Source: Arthrobacter agilis (lineage in GTDB: Bacteria; Actinomycetota; Actinomycetes; Actinomycetales; Micrococcaceae). From it: DNA of 64,000 nt. A program made the translations under genes and the position numbers. Of this stretch, positions 45,512 to 54,861 are shown in pieces. The notes beneath the pieces were generated by a model that did no database searches, had not been told where the DNA came from, and saw only the letters and a program-made list of their open reading frames with translations. The stretch covers positions 248,001 through 312,000 of the forward strand of contig NZ_VHIM01000004.1 in assembly GCF_006494655.1 (NCBI RefSeq), read 5' to 3'. Every line of letters starts with the position of its first letter. Position 1 is the stretch's first letter.

Positions 45512-47221
45512 ATGGCTGAACACGACGACGACGCGCAGGCCTCCGACATCACCGCTGGATACGTCTTCGAGGGACCCACCCTGCACCTCGGGGCGGCGAT
45601 CGTCGGTGGTGCCCTGCATCCAGAGGCGCAGGTCCGCCTGCCGCTCGCCATGATGAACCGACACGGCCTGATCGCGGGAGCAACCGGCACCGGCAAGACC
45701 GTGACCCTGCAGATCATGGCGGAGCAGCTCTCCGCGCAGGGCGTGCCCGTCTTCCTGTCCGACATCAAGGGAGACCTCACCGGACTCGCGGCGCCCGGCA
45801 CCGCCGGCGACAAACTGGCGAAGCGGACGGAGAGCGTGGGACAGCACTGGACTCCGACGGCCTTCCCCGTGGAGTTCCTGACGCTCGGCGGTGACGGGGA
45901 GGGCGTCCCCGTGCGAGCCACCGTCTCCTCCTTCGGGCCCCTGCTGCTCAGCCGCGTGCTGGACCTCAACGAGACGCAGGAGTCCAGCCTGCACCTGGTC
46001 TTCCACTACGCGGACACGAACGGCCTGGAACTGTACGACCTGGCGGATCTGCGCGCCGTCATCAGCTTCCTGACATCCGACCAGGGCAAGGCGGCCCTCG
46101 AGGCCCTCGGCGGGTTGTCGAAGGCCACAGCGGGCGTGATCCTGCGGGAGCTCATCACCCTCGAGGCACAGGGGATGGGTGCGTTCTTCGGTGAACCGGA
46201 GTTCGACACCGCGGACCTGCTGCGGACGACCGCTGACGGACGCGGCATCATCACCGCCCTCGAACTCGTCTCGGTGCAGCAGAAGCCCCGCCTGTTCTCC
46301 ACGTTCCTCATGTGGCTCCTCGCCGACATGTTCGCCGAACTGCCCGAGGTCGGCGATCTCGACAAACCGCGGCTGGTCTTCTTCCTCGACGAGGCGCATC
46401 TGCTGTTCACCGGCTCGTCGAAAGCCTTCCGCGAATCGATCCAGGCCACGGTCAGGCTCATCCGCTCCAAGGGCGTCGGTATCTTCTTCGTCACGCAGAC
46501 GCCGAAAGACATTCCCGGCGACGTCCTCGGACAGCTTGCCAATCGGGTCCAGCACGCCCTCCGGGCGTTCACTCCCGACGATGCGAAGGCCCTGCGCGCC
46601 ACCGTCTCCACGTTCCCCATGAGTCGATACGACCTCGAGGAGGTGCTGACGTCGGCCGGCATCGGCGAAGCGGTGGTGACCGTCATGAATGAGCGCGGTG
46701 CCCCGACACCCGTGGCCTGGACGCGACTCCGCGCCCCCGAGTCCCTCATGGGCCGAGCGGCCGAGGGAGTCGTCGCAGCTGTCGTCGAGTCGTCTCCCCT
46801 GCGCGCGAGATACAACGAGACCGTCGACAGCCACTCCGCCTTCGAGAAGCTGACGGACGTGCCGGCGCCGCCTCCGGACGAGCATCCCTCGCCCGGTACA
46901 ACGCCCCGAGAGGACCGGGACGCCGAGGCACGCCGCATCGAAGAGGACATCCTCGGCCTGCCGTCACGCCCCGCTCGTAGCCGCGAGGCCCAGCCGTCCG
47001 GCCACTCCGACCCCGACGGTCGATACACCGACGGCCGGAGGAACGACGGCCGCGACGAGGCCGGCGACGCGTACGGCCGAAGCAGGAGCCGACAATCATC
47101 GTCCCGCGCCCAGGGCAAGGACGAGATGGCCGAACTCGCGCTCAAGGCCGCAGGCGTGATCGGCAAGGAACTTGCCCGAGGGCTCTTCGGCACCAAGCAC
47201 CGCAAGCGACGGTGGTACTGA
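45512..47221 (+). CDS. DUF853 family HerA/FtsK-like ATPase
   Basis: A 569-residue protein. Walker A GATGTGKTVTLQ (about 57-68), Walker B RLVFFLDEAHLLF (about 290-302) and an arginine-containing VNRVQHALRAFTP-type sensor region place it in the HerA-like DUF853 helicase group. It may be a DNA-pumping motor with unknown partners. The C-terminal third (about 450-545) is polar, rich in Asp, Arg and Ser, and ends with a basic helix (GLFGTKHRKRRWY). ATG at 45512 is supported by the leaderless promoter over an ATG 15 nt earlier. Confidence 0.85.
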   Translation: MAEHDDDAQASDITAGYVFEGPTLHLGAAIVGGALHPEAQVRLPLAMMNRHGLIAGATGTGKTVTLQIMAEQLSAQGVPVFLSDIKGDLTGLAAPGTAGDKLAKRTESVGQHWTPTAFPVEFLTLGGDGEGVPVRATVSSFGPLLLSRVLDLNETQESSLHLVFHYADTNGLELYDLADLRAVISFLTSDQGKAALEALGGLSKATAGVILRELITLEAQGMGAFFGEPEFDTADLLRTTADGRGIITALELVSVQQKPRLFSTFLMWLLADMFAELPEVGDLDKPRLVFFLDEAHLLFTGSSKAFRESIQATVRLIRSKGVGIFFVTQTPKDIPGDVLGQLANRVQHALRAFTPDDAKALRATVSTFPMSRYDLEEVLTSAGIGEAVVTVMNERGAPTPVAWTRLRAPESLMGRAAEGVVAAVVESSPLRARYNETVDSHSAFEKLTDVPAPPPDEHPSPGTTPREDRDAEARRIEEDILGLPSRPARSREAQPSGHSDPDGRYTDGRRNDGRDEAGDAYGRSRSRQSSSRAQGKDEMAELALKAAGVIGKELARGLFGTKHRKRRWY

Positions 47222-47234
47222 GGCCGCCCCGGTG

Positions 47235-47645
47235 ATGGGTGTGGGAACGGACGATGCGATGGCGGTCGTCGTGGAGATCGCAGGATCCACCCTCGTGGCG
47301 CTGGGACTGGGCCTCCTGATCGCTGCCCTCGTGATCCGCCTGATCTACGGCGCCTGGACCAGGTCACAGGCCATCGCCTTCCAGCATGAGGGGCACGCCT
47401 ACCTCCGCTGGCACGACCACCGTTACCGGATTATCGAGGCGCTGTGGTCGAGTGGACGACGGCGGGCGACGACCTCGCCCATCCCGGCCCCTCGACGACC
47501 CGGCGAGGAGGTGACGATCTACTACCATGCGCGCGAGCCCACGCAGTGGACGCTCGAGAAGCCGTACCGTGGTACGCGCCTCCTCGCCGTCGTCGGGCTG
47601 GGCCTTGCAGCCCTCGGTACACTTGTGGGTTTCCTGCCCGGCTGA
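47235..47645 (+). CDS. Hypothetical membrane protein, 136 residues
   Basis: Two membrane helices, about residues 11-34 and 114-133, frame an extracytoplasmic or cytoplasmic segment with QAIAFQHEGHAYLRWHDHRYRI and EEVTIYYHAREPTQW. This layout recalls DUF3592-type proteins, but the match is not certain. It begins 13 nt after the HerA-like gene without a Shine-Dalgarno, suggesting coupled translation. Other in-frame starts at 47232 (GTG) and 47259 (ATG) cannot be excluded. Confidence 0.6.
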   Translation: MGVGTDDAMAVVVEIAGSTLVALGLGLLIAALVIRLIYGAWTRSQAIAFQHEGHAYLRWHDHRYRIIEALWSSGRRRATTSPIPAPRRPGEEVTIYYHAREPTQWTLEKPYRGTRLLAVVGLGLAALGTLVGFLPG

Positions 47646-47659
47646 GATGCACCAGCCGG

Positions 47660-47665
47660 TACGGT
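47660..47665 (+). promoter_or_regulatory. -10 hexamer of putative leaderless transcript (327-aa protein)
   Basis: TACGGT ends 6 nt before the GTG at 47672. Confidence 0.5.
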
Positions 47666-47671
47666 GGAAGC

Positions 47672-48655
47672 GTGACGACGACTCCGGTGGTGAAGGTGCT
47701 CGCAGCCTGGCTGCTCGGAGTCCTGCTGGTCGCCGCGGCGTTCGTCCTCACCGTCTCGGTGCTCAACGGGAAGCTGTACAGCCCGGAGCACCAGGTGACC
47801 CTCTATCTCGAGGCGCTGCGCGACGGCGACGGCGGAAAAGCTCTCGGGTTGCTCAATGCGTCGGTACCCGAGGGCTCGAATGCCACCCTGCTCGATGGCG
47901 AGGCGCTCGCCCGAGCGGGCTCGGCGATCGAGGACGTCGAGGTCGGGGACGCGCGCGAGACAGGCAGCGACCGCGTCGAGGTGCCGGTGAGCTACACGCT
48001 CGACGGCGCCGCAGGGACGAGTGTCTTCCCCCTCCGTCGGACGGGTACCAACTGGGGGTTCTTCACACTCTGGGACTTCGAGCCGAGCGTCCTGCCGATC
48101 ATCCAGGTCTCGGCACTGAACAGCGACGAAGCATCGGTCAACGGCGTCCCCGTCGGCCTTCCGGACGGCAAGGCGGCCCTGGCCACCTTCTACCCCGCAG
48201 CCGTATCCGCCGAGTACGAGGGCACGTACTTCTCGGCGGAGGAGAGGCGCTCCTCGGTGACGGGCAGCGACGAGCCGCCGCCTCTGGCCCTCGACGCCGA
48301 GCCCACGCCTGAACTCACGGACGCCGTCGACGGGAAACTGCGGGGGTTCCTCGACGAGTGCGCGGACCAGACCGTCTTCCAACCCGCCAACTGCCCGTTC
48401 TCCTACCCGACCACCGAGCGCCTGGCCGGCGACATCGACTGGTCCATCGAGGAGTATCCCGCGGTGTCCATCACCGCGAAGGACGGCGAGTGGGTACTCC
48501 CCCCGCTGAGCGGGACCGCGCGCATCGACACCCGATTGCGCGACCTCTTCTCCGGGTCGGTCCGCGACGTCTCGGAGCGGGTCCCGTTCGAGTTCGACGC
48601 CGTCCTCACCGTGACGGACGATTCCGTCACCGTCACACCCTTGGTCAGCTACTGA
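47672..48655 (+). CDS. Membrane-anchored hypothetical protein, 327 residues
   Basis: One N-terminal helix (about 6-28, AAWLLGVLLVAAAFVLTVSVL) anchors a long extracytoplasmic domain. The domain starts like NTF2/DUF4878-type modules (HQVTLYLEALRDGDGGKALGLL, then GSDRVEVPVSYTLDG), suggesting a lipoprotein-like or penicillin-binding-protein-like accessory fold. It has two Cys residues (ECADQTVFQPANCPF, about 14 apart) that could form a disulfide. I do not recognise a named family. It converges on the PRISE reductase gene. Confidence 0.65.
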   Translation: MTTTPVVKVLAAWLLGVLLVAAAFVLTVSVLNGKLYSPEHQVTLYLEALRDGDGGKALGLLNASVPEGSNATLLDGEALARAGSAIEDVEVGDARETGSDRVEVPVSYTLDGAAGTSVFPLRRTGTNWGFFTLWDFEPSVLPIIQVSALNSDEASVNGVPVGLPDGKAALATFYPAAVSAEYEGTYFSAEERRSSVTGSDEPPPLALDAEPTPELTDAVDGKLRGFLDECADQTVFQPANCPFSYPTTERLAGDIDWSIEEYPAVSITAKDGEWVLPPLSGTARIDTRLRDLFSGSVRDVSERVPFEFDAVLTVTDDSVTVTPLVSY

Positions 48656-48673
48656 CCGGTATCCGGGCAGATC

Positions 48674-48703
48674 CCGTGCCGCATCCGGCCGGGCGCGGCA
48701 CGG
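48674..48703. terminator. Hairpin between convergent genes
   Basis: CCGTGCCGC (48674-48682) pairs with GCGGCACGG (48695-48703) over a 12-nt loop, between the 327-residue protein and the convergent reductase. No U-run; could serve both strands. Confidence 0.5.
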
Positions 48704-48707
48704 CTTC

Positions 48708-49802
48708 TCAGGGAATGAGCTTCTCGGCCCGGTACCGGTCGAACAGACCGGTGAAGACGTCCAGGGTGTTCCGGTACCCGGTGAACCCGGCGGTACGGCT
48801 CTTGGTCATGTCCACCACGGCTTCGATCTCGAGCCCGAGATCGCCGTCGGTGTGCCACCATGACGCCATCCGGCCGAGATCGGGTTCGACGAGCCCGTGC
48901 TTCTCGGCCAGGGCCCTCCACTGGTCCTCCCGACCATGCATTGCCTGCTCGAGGGGCCGAGGCGCGCCGGCGTACCCCTCCCACTCGAGACCGAAGTAGG
49001 CGGCCAGCCGGGGCCACATCCAGCGCCACCGGAACACGTCCCCGTCCACGATGTTGAACGCCTGGTCCGCACCCTCGTCCGCGGTGGAGGCCCAGAGTAT
49101 GTGTTCTGCCAGCAGCCCGGCGTCGGTCACGTTCGCCAGTCCGTTCCACTGCTGTTCGGACCCGGGGAACACGAACGGCTCACCCGCGTCCTGTGCGAGC
49201 GCAGCCTGGGTGGCAAGGGTCAGCCCCATGTTCATCGCATTGCCCACAGCGTGCCCGAGCACGGTGTGGGCGCGGTGCACGCTCCACGTGAAACCCTGTT
49301 CCCCGGCAGCAGCGAACAGTTCGTCCTCCTGCGCGTAGTAGAAATTGCGGGCGGACAGCCGCGGCGCGTCCTCCCGGAACGGGGTGTCGGACATCTCCCC
49401 TGAGGCATAGGCCTCGAAGGGGCCCAGATAGTGCTTCATCCCGGTCATGAGCGCAACATGCGCGACATCCTTGCCGCGCAGCGCACCCAGCAGGTCCCGC
49501 AGCATGCCCGCGTTGACCCGGATGTTCTCCTCCTCCGTCTCCTGGCGCGACCAGGCCGTGAAGAACACGTGTGTGGGGTGTTCCGCGTCGAGCGCCTGTG
49601 ACACGGCTTCGGCCGAGGTCAGGTCGGCAGCGAGCCAGCGGACGCCGTCCCGCGCGGGTCCCGGTGTCCGGGAGAGTGCGAGGACCGGCCAGCCCTCCGC
49701 CGTGAGCTTCTCCACGAGTGCGGACCCGGCGATGCCGGTGGCCCCCACCACGAGGGCGGTGCGCTGACCGTCTGATGCTGCTGGTCCGGGGTCGATGGTC
49801 AT
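48708..49802 (-). CDS. PRISE-type SDR (progesterone 5-beta-reductase/iridoid synthase family)
   Basis: A 364-residue atypical SDR. NADPH motif GATGIAGSALVEKL (20-33), VFFTAWSRQETEEENIRVN, the active-site MTGMKHYLGPFEAY with Lys, and NFYYAQEDELF with Tyr follow the PRISE pattern, in which Tyr and Lys act on enone substrates by 1,4-reduction. Bacterial members are promiscuous ene-reductases. GAAGGAG precedes the ATG. The 236 bp behind its start to the thioredoxin gene hold no other recognised gene. Confidence 0.88.
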   Translation of the reverse strand: MTIDPGPAASDGQRTALVVGATGIAGSALVEKLTAEGWPVLALSRTPGPARDGVRWLAADLTSAEAVSQALDAEHPTHVFFTAWSRQETEEENIRVNAGMLRDLLGALRGKDVAHVALMTGMKHYLGPFEAYASGEMSDTPFREDAPRLSARNFYYAQEDELFAAAGEQGFTWSVHRAHTVLGHAVGNAMNMGLTLATQAALAQDAGEPFVFPGSEQQWNGLANVTDAGLLAEHILWASTADEGADQAFNIVDGDVFRWRWMWPRLAAYFGLEWEGYAGAPRPLEQAMHGREDQWRALAEKHGLVEPDLGRMASWWHTDGDLGLEIEAVVDMTKSRTAGFTGYRNTLDVFTGLFDRYRAEKLIP

Positions 49803-50038
49803 GCGTGCTCCTTCTGTGCTGCCGAGCGAATCGGCGTCGACATGGACGGCGGTGGCCCGTCACGGTCCGCCGTCCGTCCGTCTGCTCTCCCCGCCTGCGC
49901 GGGGCCGGTGGACGGCGGGTAGCGGGGCCCTCTCTGCGACAAGCCGGTGACCGCCGCCGATATTCCGGCGTGGTGGGCACCGCGCTGCAGCCCATCCCAC
50001 CTACCAGACGTGTTCCGTGGCGAGGAGCCCCCTCGAGG

Positions 50039-52027
50039 TCAGTCGAGTCCGCGCAGATCGAGGGTCAGCTGGGTGTCGCCGTCGCCCGCGACCGTGACCG
50101 GGATGCCCCAGTCCTGCTGGTACAGGTGGCAGGCTGCGTGATCGGGGATGGCGCCGCCGGGCTCACCGTCGCAGGATGCCGCGCGCGCCGTGATGTGCAG
50201 GACGCCCTCGCCCGCCTCGGCGGAGAGGACCAGCTCGCGCGTGAGTCCGGTGGACGTCCCACCACCCGAGAGGAGCAGCGATTCCGGCGATGCGCTGATC
50301 TTCAGCTGCGTGGGGTCGCCCCAGCGGTCGTCCAGTTTCTGGCCCTTCGGCGCCGTGAAGCGCACGGTCAGCGCCACGGGTCCGGCGGACATGGGCGACG
50401 TCGGGCGCAGTGTCTGTGACGCGCCCTCATCGACGGCGAGCGCCTCCTTGGGCAACGGGACGCGGACGAGCTGGTGTCGGTTCGTCTCGACGACGATCAG
50501 CAGCGGGTCCCCGCCGTCGGCCACGGGTGTCATGTCGACGAGGACGTCGGACGGTTCGGACAGGCCTCGAAGCAGCGTGGACACCTGACGCGTCGCGGGA
50601 TCGTACCTGCGGACGGCACCGTTGTAGGTGTCGGCGATCGCCACGGAACCGTCGGGCAGCGCGGTCACCCCCAGCGGGTGCTGGAGCCGTGCCTGATCGG
50701 CGTCGCCGTCGCGGAACCCGAAGTCGAACAGCCCGGTCCCCACAGGCGTCCGGACCTGCATCCGCGGACGACCGTCGACCTCGACGAAGGACAGCTGCCG
50801 CACGGAGGACGTCTCCGAGTCGGCGATCCAGATGGTCCCGTCGGCGTCCTCGGCCAGTCCCGAGGACTGGGCGAACCAGGCGGCGGAGGCATCGCCGTCG
50901 AGCAGCCCCTCGAGCCCGGTCCCGGCAAGGACCTCGACGGCGTGCGTGCGGGGGTCGTAGCCGAAGATCTGATGCGTGCCGGCCATCGCGATGACCACGC
51001 GGTCCAGGACGGTGGAATAGAGCACGTCCCAGGGTGAGGACAGGGAGAGGTTCAGGGAGTCCGTGCCGAGCTGCGTCTCCGTGAGGCGCGGCGTCTCACT
51101 CTCCACCCCGACCTCGTGCGCGTTCTCCTGCCGCCCGGTCTTGGTGTGGTTGCCGGCGTCGAGCAGGCGCTGCGTGCCGTTCCCGGCGAGGGTGCGCACC
51201 TCGCCGGTGGCGAGCGTCACGCCGCGCAGGCGGTGGTTCACGGAGTCCGCGACGACGACGTCGTACCCGACCTCGACGGCCAGCTCGGCGGGAAGGAGCG
51301 CGACTCCCTGCGGCTCGTTGAACTGCGCATCGGTGGCGGGGCCGTCGAGGAAGCCCTTGGTCCCCGAGCCGATGGTGCGGCGCACCGTCACGAGGTCGGC
51401 CTCCAACTCGACGAGGCGGTGGTGGCCGGTGTCTCCGACCAGGAAGGTGCCGGTCTCTGGCAGCGCGAGCAGCTTGCCCGGGAACTTGAGATCGCCCGCC
51501 GTGCTCTCCGCGGGTACGTACGGGCCGTCCCCGCGGTGCAGTGTGCCCTTCGCCTCGTGCTCGGCGACGAGCTCCTCGACGAGGGAGCCGAGGCCGGCAG
51601 CATGCCCCTCCCCGGAAAGGTGGGCCACGATGTACCCCTCGGGGTCGATCACGACGAGCGTGGGCCAAGCACGCGCGGTGTAGGCCTGCCACGTGGTGAG
51701 CTCAGGATCGTCGAGCACGGGGTGGTGGATGTCGTAGCGTTCGACGGCTGCGGCGAGCGCCACGGGATCGGCCTCGTGCTCGAACTTGGGTGAGTGCACG
51801 CCGACGGTGACGAGCACGTCGGAGTGCTGCTCCTCCAGCGGCCTCAGCTCGTCGAGGACGTGCAGGCAGTTGATGCAGCAGAACGTCCAGAAATCGAGGA
51901 TGACGATCTTCCCCCGCAAGTCCGCGAGGTCTAGCTGCTTCCCGCCCGTGTTGAGCCAATTACGGCCGGTCAGCGCTGATCCGCGCACGCGGTAGTTAGC
52001 GCGAGCGCGCACGGTGGTCTCGGTCAT
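50039..52027 (-). CDS. Thioredoxin-like protein fused to an NHL-repeat beta-propeller (NHLRC2-like)
   Basis: A 662-residue protein. Residues about 20-160 are a thioredoxin/TlpA-like domain with redox motif FWTFCCINCLHVL: CxxC is Cys51-Ile-Asn-Cys54, preceded by Cys50. Residues about 165-530 form NHL/beta-propeller repeats (GDTGHHRLVEL, PQGVALL, VADSVNHRLRGV, and similar). A C-terminal domain of about 100 residues is beta-rich. No signal peptide is seen, so a cytoplasmic redox scaffold is likely. ATG overlaps the CopD-CtaG stop by 4 nt (ATGA), linking it to copper/oxidase maturation. Confidence 0.87.
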   Translation of the reverse strand: MTETTVRARANYRVRGSALTGRNWLNTGGKQLDLADLRGKIVILDFWTFCCINCLHVLDELRPLEEQHSDVLVTVGVHSPKFEHEADPVALAAAVERYDIHHPVLDDPELTTWQAYTARAWPTLVVIDPEGYIVAHLSGEGHAAGLGSLVEELVAEHEAKGTLHRGDGPYVPAESTAGDLKFPGKLLALPETGTFLVGDTGHHRLVELEADLVTVRRTIGSGTKGFLDGPATDAQFNEPQGVALLPAELAVEVGYDVVVADSVNHRLRGVTLATGEVRTLAGNGTQRLLDAGNHTKTGRQENAHEVGVESETPRLTETQLGTDSLNLSLSSPWDVLYSTVLDRVVIAMAGTHQIFGYDPRTHAVEVLAGTGLEGLLDGDASAAWFAQSSGLAEDADGTIWIADSETSSVRQLSFVEVDGRPRMQVRTPVGTGLFDFGFRDGDADQARLQHPLGVTALPDGSVAIADTYNGAVRRYDPATRQVSTLLRGLSEPSDVLVDMTPVADGGDPLLIVVETNRHQLVRVPLPKEALAVDEGASQTLRPTSPMSAGPVALTVRFTAPKGQKLDDRWGDPTQLKISASPESLLLSGGGTSTGLTRELVLSAEAGEGVLHITARAASCDGEPGGAIPDHAACHLYQQDWGIPVTVAGDGDTQLTLDLRGLD

Positions 52028-54174
52028 TCAGTGTCTCCTGCGGGGTCTTTCGTGGCGGTCCGTGCTCCGGTCTCCTGACCGGGGCGTCGGGGTCCGGCCC
52101 CACGTGCGGCGAGGTCGGCGAACATGGTGTTGTAAGCCGCCAGGTCGGCGTCGTTATTCCTGTCCGCTGCGCGGTCCTTGCGTTTGGTCTCCCGCGCATC
52201 GGACCTGGACCACATGACGGCCACGCCGATCGCGAGGAGAAGCGTGGGCAGTTCACCCACGCCCCAGGTCACCGCTCCACCCACCTGCTGGTCGGCGATT
52301 GCGGAGCCGCCCCACTCGCGACCCATGTTGCCGAACCAGGAGGCCTCCAGGAGGGACGTGGAGCCCATCAGGGTGACGCCGAAGAACGCGTGGAACGCCA
52401 TGGTGGCGAAGAGCAGCAGGATGCGCAGGGGGTAGGGAGCCCGGTAGGGCACTGGGTCCGAGCCGATCATCGACAGGACGAAGATGTAGCCCGTGATCAG
52501 GAAGTGCGTGATCATCAGCTCGTGGCCCACGTGCTCGCGCAGGGCGAAGCCGAACAGCGGCGAGTAGTAGAACACGATGATGGACGCGACGAAGTTGCCG
52601 GCGGCGAAGAGCGGGTGCGTGATGAGCTTCGACGGCCAGGAATGGACGATCACCAGGATCCATTCGCGGATGCCCCGTGTACCGTCCCCTCGCGCGCGGA
52701 GCGCCTTGAGCGCCAGGGTCACGGGCGCCCCGAGGACGAGGAAGAGCGGGACCACCATGGTCAGTGCCATGTGGTCGATCATGTGGGCGCTGAACAGGAC
52801 CATGCCGTAGACCGCCGGGGCCCCGGAGGTGAAGTAGGTCAGGAGGGCAAGGCCCACGAGCCAGGTGATGAGCCGCACCGGGGACCAGCTGTCCCCGCGG
52901 CGGCGGAGCTTCAGCATGCCCAGGATGTAGGCCACGCCGAAGGTGAGTGCAACGGTGATCCACAGCCAGTCCGGCCGCCATTCGGTGACCCAGCGGCTCA
53001 TGGTCGGTTCGGGCGGCAGATCGTAGCCCGTGAGGATGCGCGCGGGCCCTGCCTCGGTGGGCAGCACCTCGGATCGCGGCGGCGCGGTGCGGCCGAGGGC
53101 CCCGGCCACGCCCGAGACGGCGCCCATGATGACCAGCTCGACGGCGATCAGCTGCCACAGCACCCGACGCGCCGAGAGTCTGGCATCCGCTGTCCCCGAG
53201 GAGACCTCGAGCTGCGGGATGATCCACTGCCGGTGCATCCAGCCGATCCCGCCGAGCAGCAGTGTGGCGATCGTCTTGAAGGTGACGAGCAGACCCCACT
53301 CCGAACTCAACTGGGCGAGATCGGTGATGCGGAGACTGGCATTGACCACCCCGGATCCCACGACGAGGATGAAGGCGAAGCCCGCCAGCGCGGAGAAGCG
53401 CTTGAGCACAGGGAGCGTCTGCGTGCCCAGTTTGCCGCTGATGACGGCGAGCGCGATGATCCCGCCCACCCAGAGGCACACTCCCACGAGGTGCAGCGCG
53501 ATCGAGTTGACCGCTGCGTTGTGGTCGTCGCCGCTGGCGGAGTGCCCGATCAGGGCCATGGGCAGCAGGTTCAGGAGTGCGAGCACCAGGGTGAGCGCAA
53601 GACCGATCTGCGACCGGACTCCGAAGAGGAGGGTGGCGAGCACGGCGGCCACGATCGATGTCACCAGCCAGGCGCGGCCCGTCGAGAAGTCCGTGAGGAA
53701 GGCAGCGAGGCCCTGCGTGTAGGTGGGGTCCGAACTCAGGGGCAGACCGGCCGCGTCCGAGTAGGTGAACACCATCACGCCCAGGGCGCCGAGCGTCCAG
53801 CCCACGGCGGAGGTGGAGGCGAGCAGCAGCACGCGTGAGAAAGCGGGGTGCTCGGGAGCCGAGTCCTTCGGCCTCCGTCCGTCCACCCCGACCCTGCGCG
53901 GAAGCATGATCACCGCGAAGACGAGGGCACCGATGGTTCCGGCAGCTGCGGTGTTGTTGAGGACCTTCGCGATCGGCAGGCCCCACCGGGTCAGGGCTCC
54001 GGGATCGCCGAGCTGACGGGCGGCTGCCGCGCCCGAGTAGAACAGGGCCACGACCAGGGCAGCGAGGACGACGACGCCGGCCAGGACCAGCCAACCGCTG
54101 CCGATGCCGCGATCCGCAGGCACCTCGGCGGGAGCCCGGCGCTGGTATTTCGCTGGAGTGGACACATGCACCAT
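52024..54174 (-). CDS. Bifunctional copper resistance CopD / cytochrome c oxidase assembly CtaG-like protein
   Basis: A 716-residue membrane protein. The N-terminal half (to about 350) has CopD-type helices (ALHLVGVCLWVGGIIAL; GVVNASLRITDL). The C-terminal half (about 400-650) is a caa3_CtaG domain with LFSAHMIDHMALTMVVPLFLVLGAPVTL and HFLITGYIFVLSMIGSD, with conserved His residues presumed to handle copper. This fusion is common in actinobacteria and supports copper delivery to terminal oxidases. Start ATG at 54174; a weak GGGGG Shine-Dalgarno is 7 nt upstream. Confidence 0.92.
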   Translation of the reverse strand: MVHVSTPAKYQRRAPAEVPADRGIGSGWLVLAGVVVLAALVVALFYSGAAAARQLGDPGALTRWGLPIAKVLNNTAAAGTIGALVFAVIMLPRRVGVDGRRPKDSAPEHPAFSRVLLLASTSAVGWTLGALGVMVFTYSDAAGLPLSSDPTYTQGLAAFLTDFSTGRAWLVTSIVAAVLATLLFGVRSQIGLALTLVLALLNLLPMALIGHSASGDDHNAAVNSIALHLVGVCLWVGGIIALAVISGKLGTQTLPVLKRFSALAGFAFILVVGSGVVNASLRITDLAQLSSEWGLLVTFKTIATLLLGGIGWMHRQWIIPQLEVSSGTADARLSARRVLWQLIAVELVIMGAVSGVAGALGRTAPPRSEVLPTEAGPARILTGYDLPPEPTMSRWVTEWRPDWLWITVALTFGVAYILGMLKLRRRGDSWSPVRLITWLVGLALLTYFTSGAPAVYGMVLFSAHMIDHMALTMVVPLFLVLGAPVTLALKALRARGDGTRGIREWILVIVHSWPSKLITHPLFAAGNFVASIIVFYYSPLFGFALREHVGHELMITHFLITGYIFVLSMIGSDPVPYRAPYPLRILLLFATMAFHAFFGVTLMGSTSLLEASWFGNMGREWGGSAIADQQVGGAVTWGVGELPTLLLAIGVAVMWSRSDARETKRKDRAADRNNDADLAAYNTMFADLAARGAGPRRPGQETGARTATKDPAGDTE

Positions 54175-54253
54175 TCTCTACCCCCAGTAGAAAATGGGCC
54201 AATCTTCCGGGACATGCGGCCGAGGGTGATCGACGATCCGACGACGAAGGGCC

Positions 54254-54270
54254 GCTGCCGTCACGGCAGC
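54254..54270 (-). terminator. Hairpin downstream of hup
   Basis: GCTGCCG (54254-54260) and CGGCAGC (54264-54270) pair over a TCA loop, 35 nt past the hup stop on the minus strand and followed by GGCCCTTCGTCGTC. Plausible but weak U-tract. Confidence 0.5.
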
Positions 54271-54304
54271 GACCCTCCGGTCACGCATGCAGTGCTTCTG
54301 CGAA

Positions 54305-54583
54305 CTACTTGGCGGAAGCCTTCAGCTTGGACCCGGCGGTCAGCTTGACGCTGTGGCCCGCGGCGATCTGGATGGTCTCGCCGGTCTGGGGGTTACGGCC
54401 GGTGCGCGCTGCACGGCTGGTGCGCTCGACGGCGAGCCAACCGGGGATGGTGATCTTCTCGTCCTTGGCGACGGACTCGGCGAAGACGTCGAACAGGGCG
54501 TCAAGGACGCCGTTGACGGCAGCCTGGCTCGTGTCGGCCTTCGCTGCTACTTCGGCAACAAGTTCACTACGGTTTTTAGCCAC
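54305..54583 (-). CDS. hup: Nucleoid-associated protein HU
   Basis: A 92-residue HU of the standard length. N-terminal helices MAKNRSELVAEVAAKADTSQAAVNGVLDAL, the core GWLAVERTSRAARTGRNPQTGETIQIAAG with the TGRNPQTG turn of the DNA-binding arm. It lacks the Lys-rich C-terminal extension of mycobacterial HupB. GTG start with AGGAGG 7 nt upstream. Separated by 278 bp from rpsN, with a possible -10 TAGGTT at about 54655. Confidence 0.96.
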   Translation of the reverse strand: MAKNRSELVAEVAAKADTSQAAVNGVLDALFDVFAESVAKDEKITIPGWLAVERTSRAARTGRNPQTGETIQIAAGHSVKLTAGSKLKASAK

Positions 54584-54778
54584 TTCAGGTCCTCCTGGAC
54601 GTCACTCTTCCGAACGAGCTTTTCGCGGTTGTCGAAAAGCCTCTGCCCAAAAACCTATCAGCTTGGGCACCCTCCCCCGCGTGTTTACGCGGCTTTTCAG
54701 CATAATCAGGGCGTTTTGGGGGCTGTTTTCCGCCTCACCGACCCGGACGGGCAGCGTTGTCCGGCCGGAACGACAGAA

Positions 54779-54802
54779 GCCGGCAACCCGAAGGTTGCCG
54801 GC
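54779..54802 (-). terminator. Strong UUCG-loop terminator after rpsN
   Basis: GCCGGCAACC (54779-54788) pairs perfectly with GGTTGCCGGC (54793-54802); on the minus strand the loop is UUCG and TTCTGTCGTT follows. Placed 60 nt after the rpsN stop, ending the ribosomal protein operon. Confidence 0.8.
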
Positions 54803-54861
54803 TTGGTGTCACCGCCGGAGGCGGCGGGTCTTGCTGACGGGGCGCAGTACCCCGGACGCTG

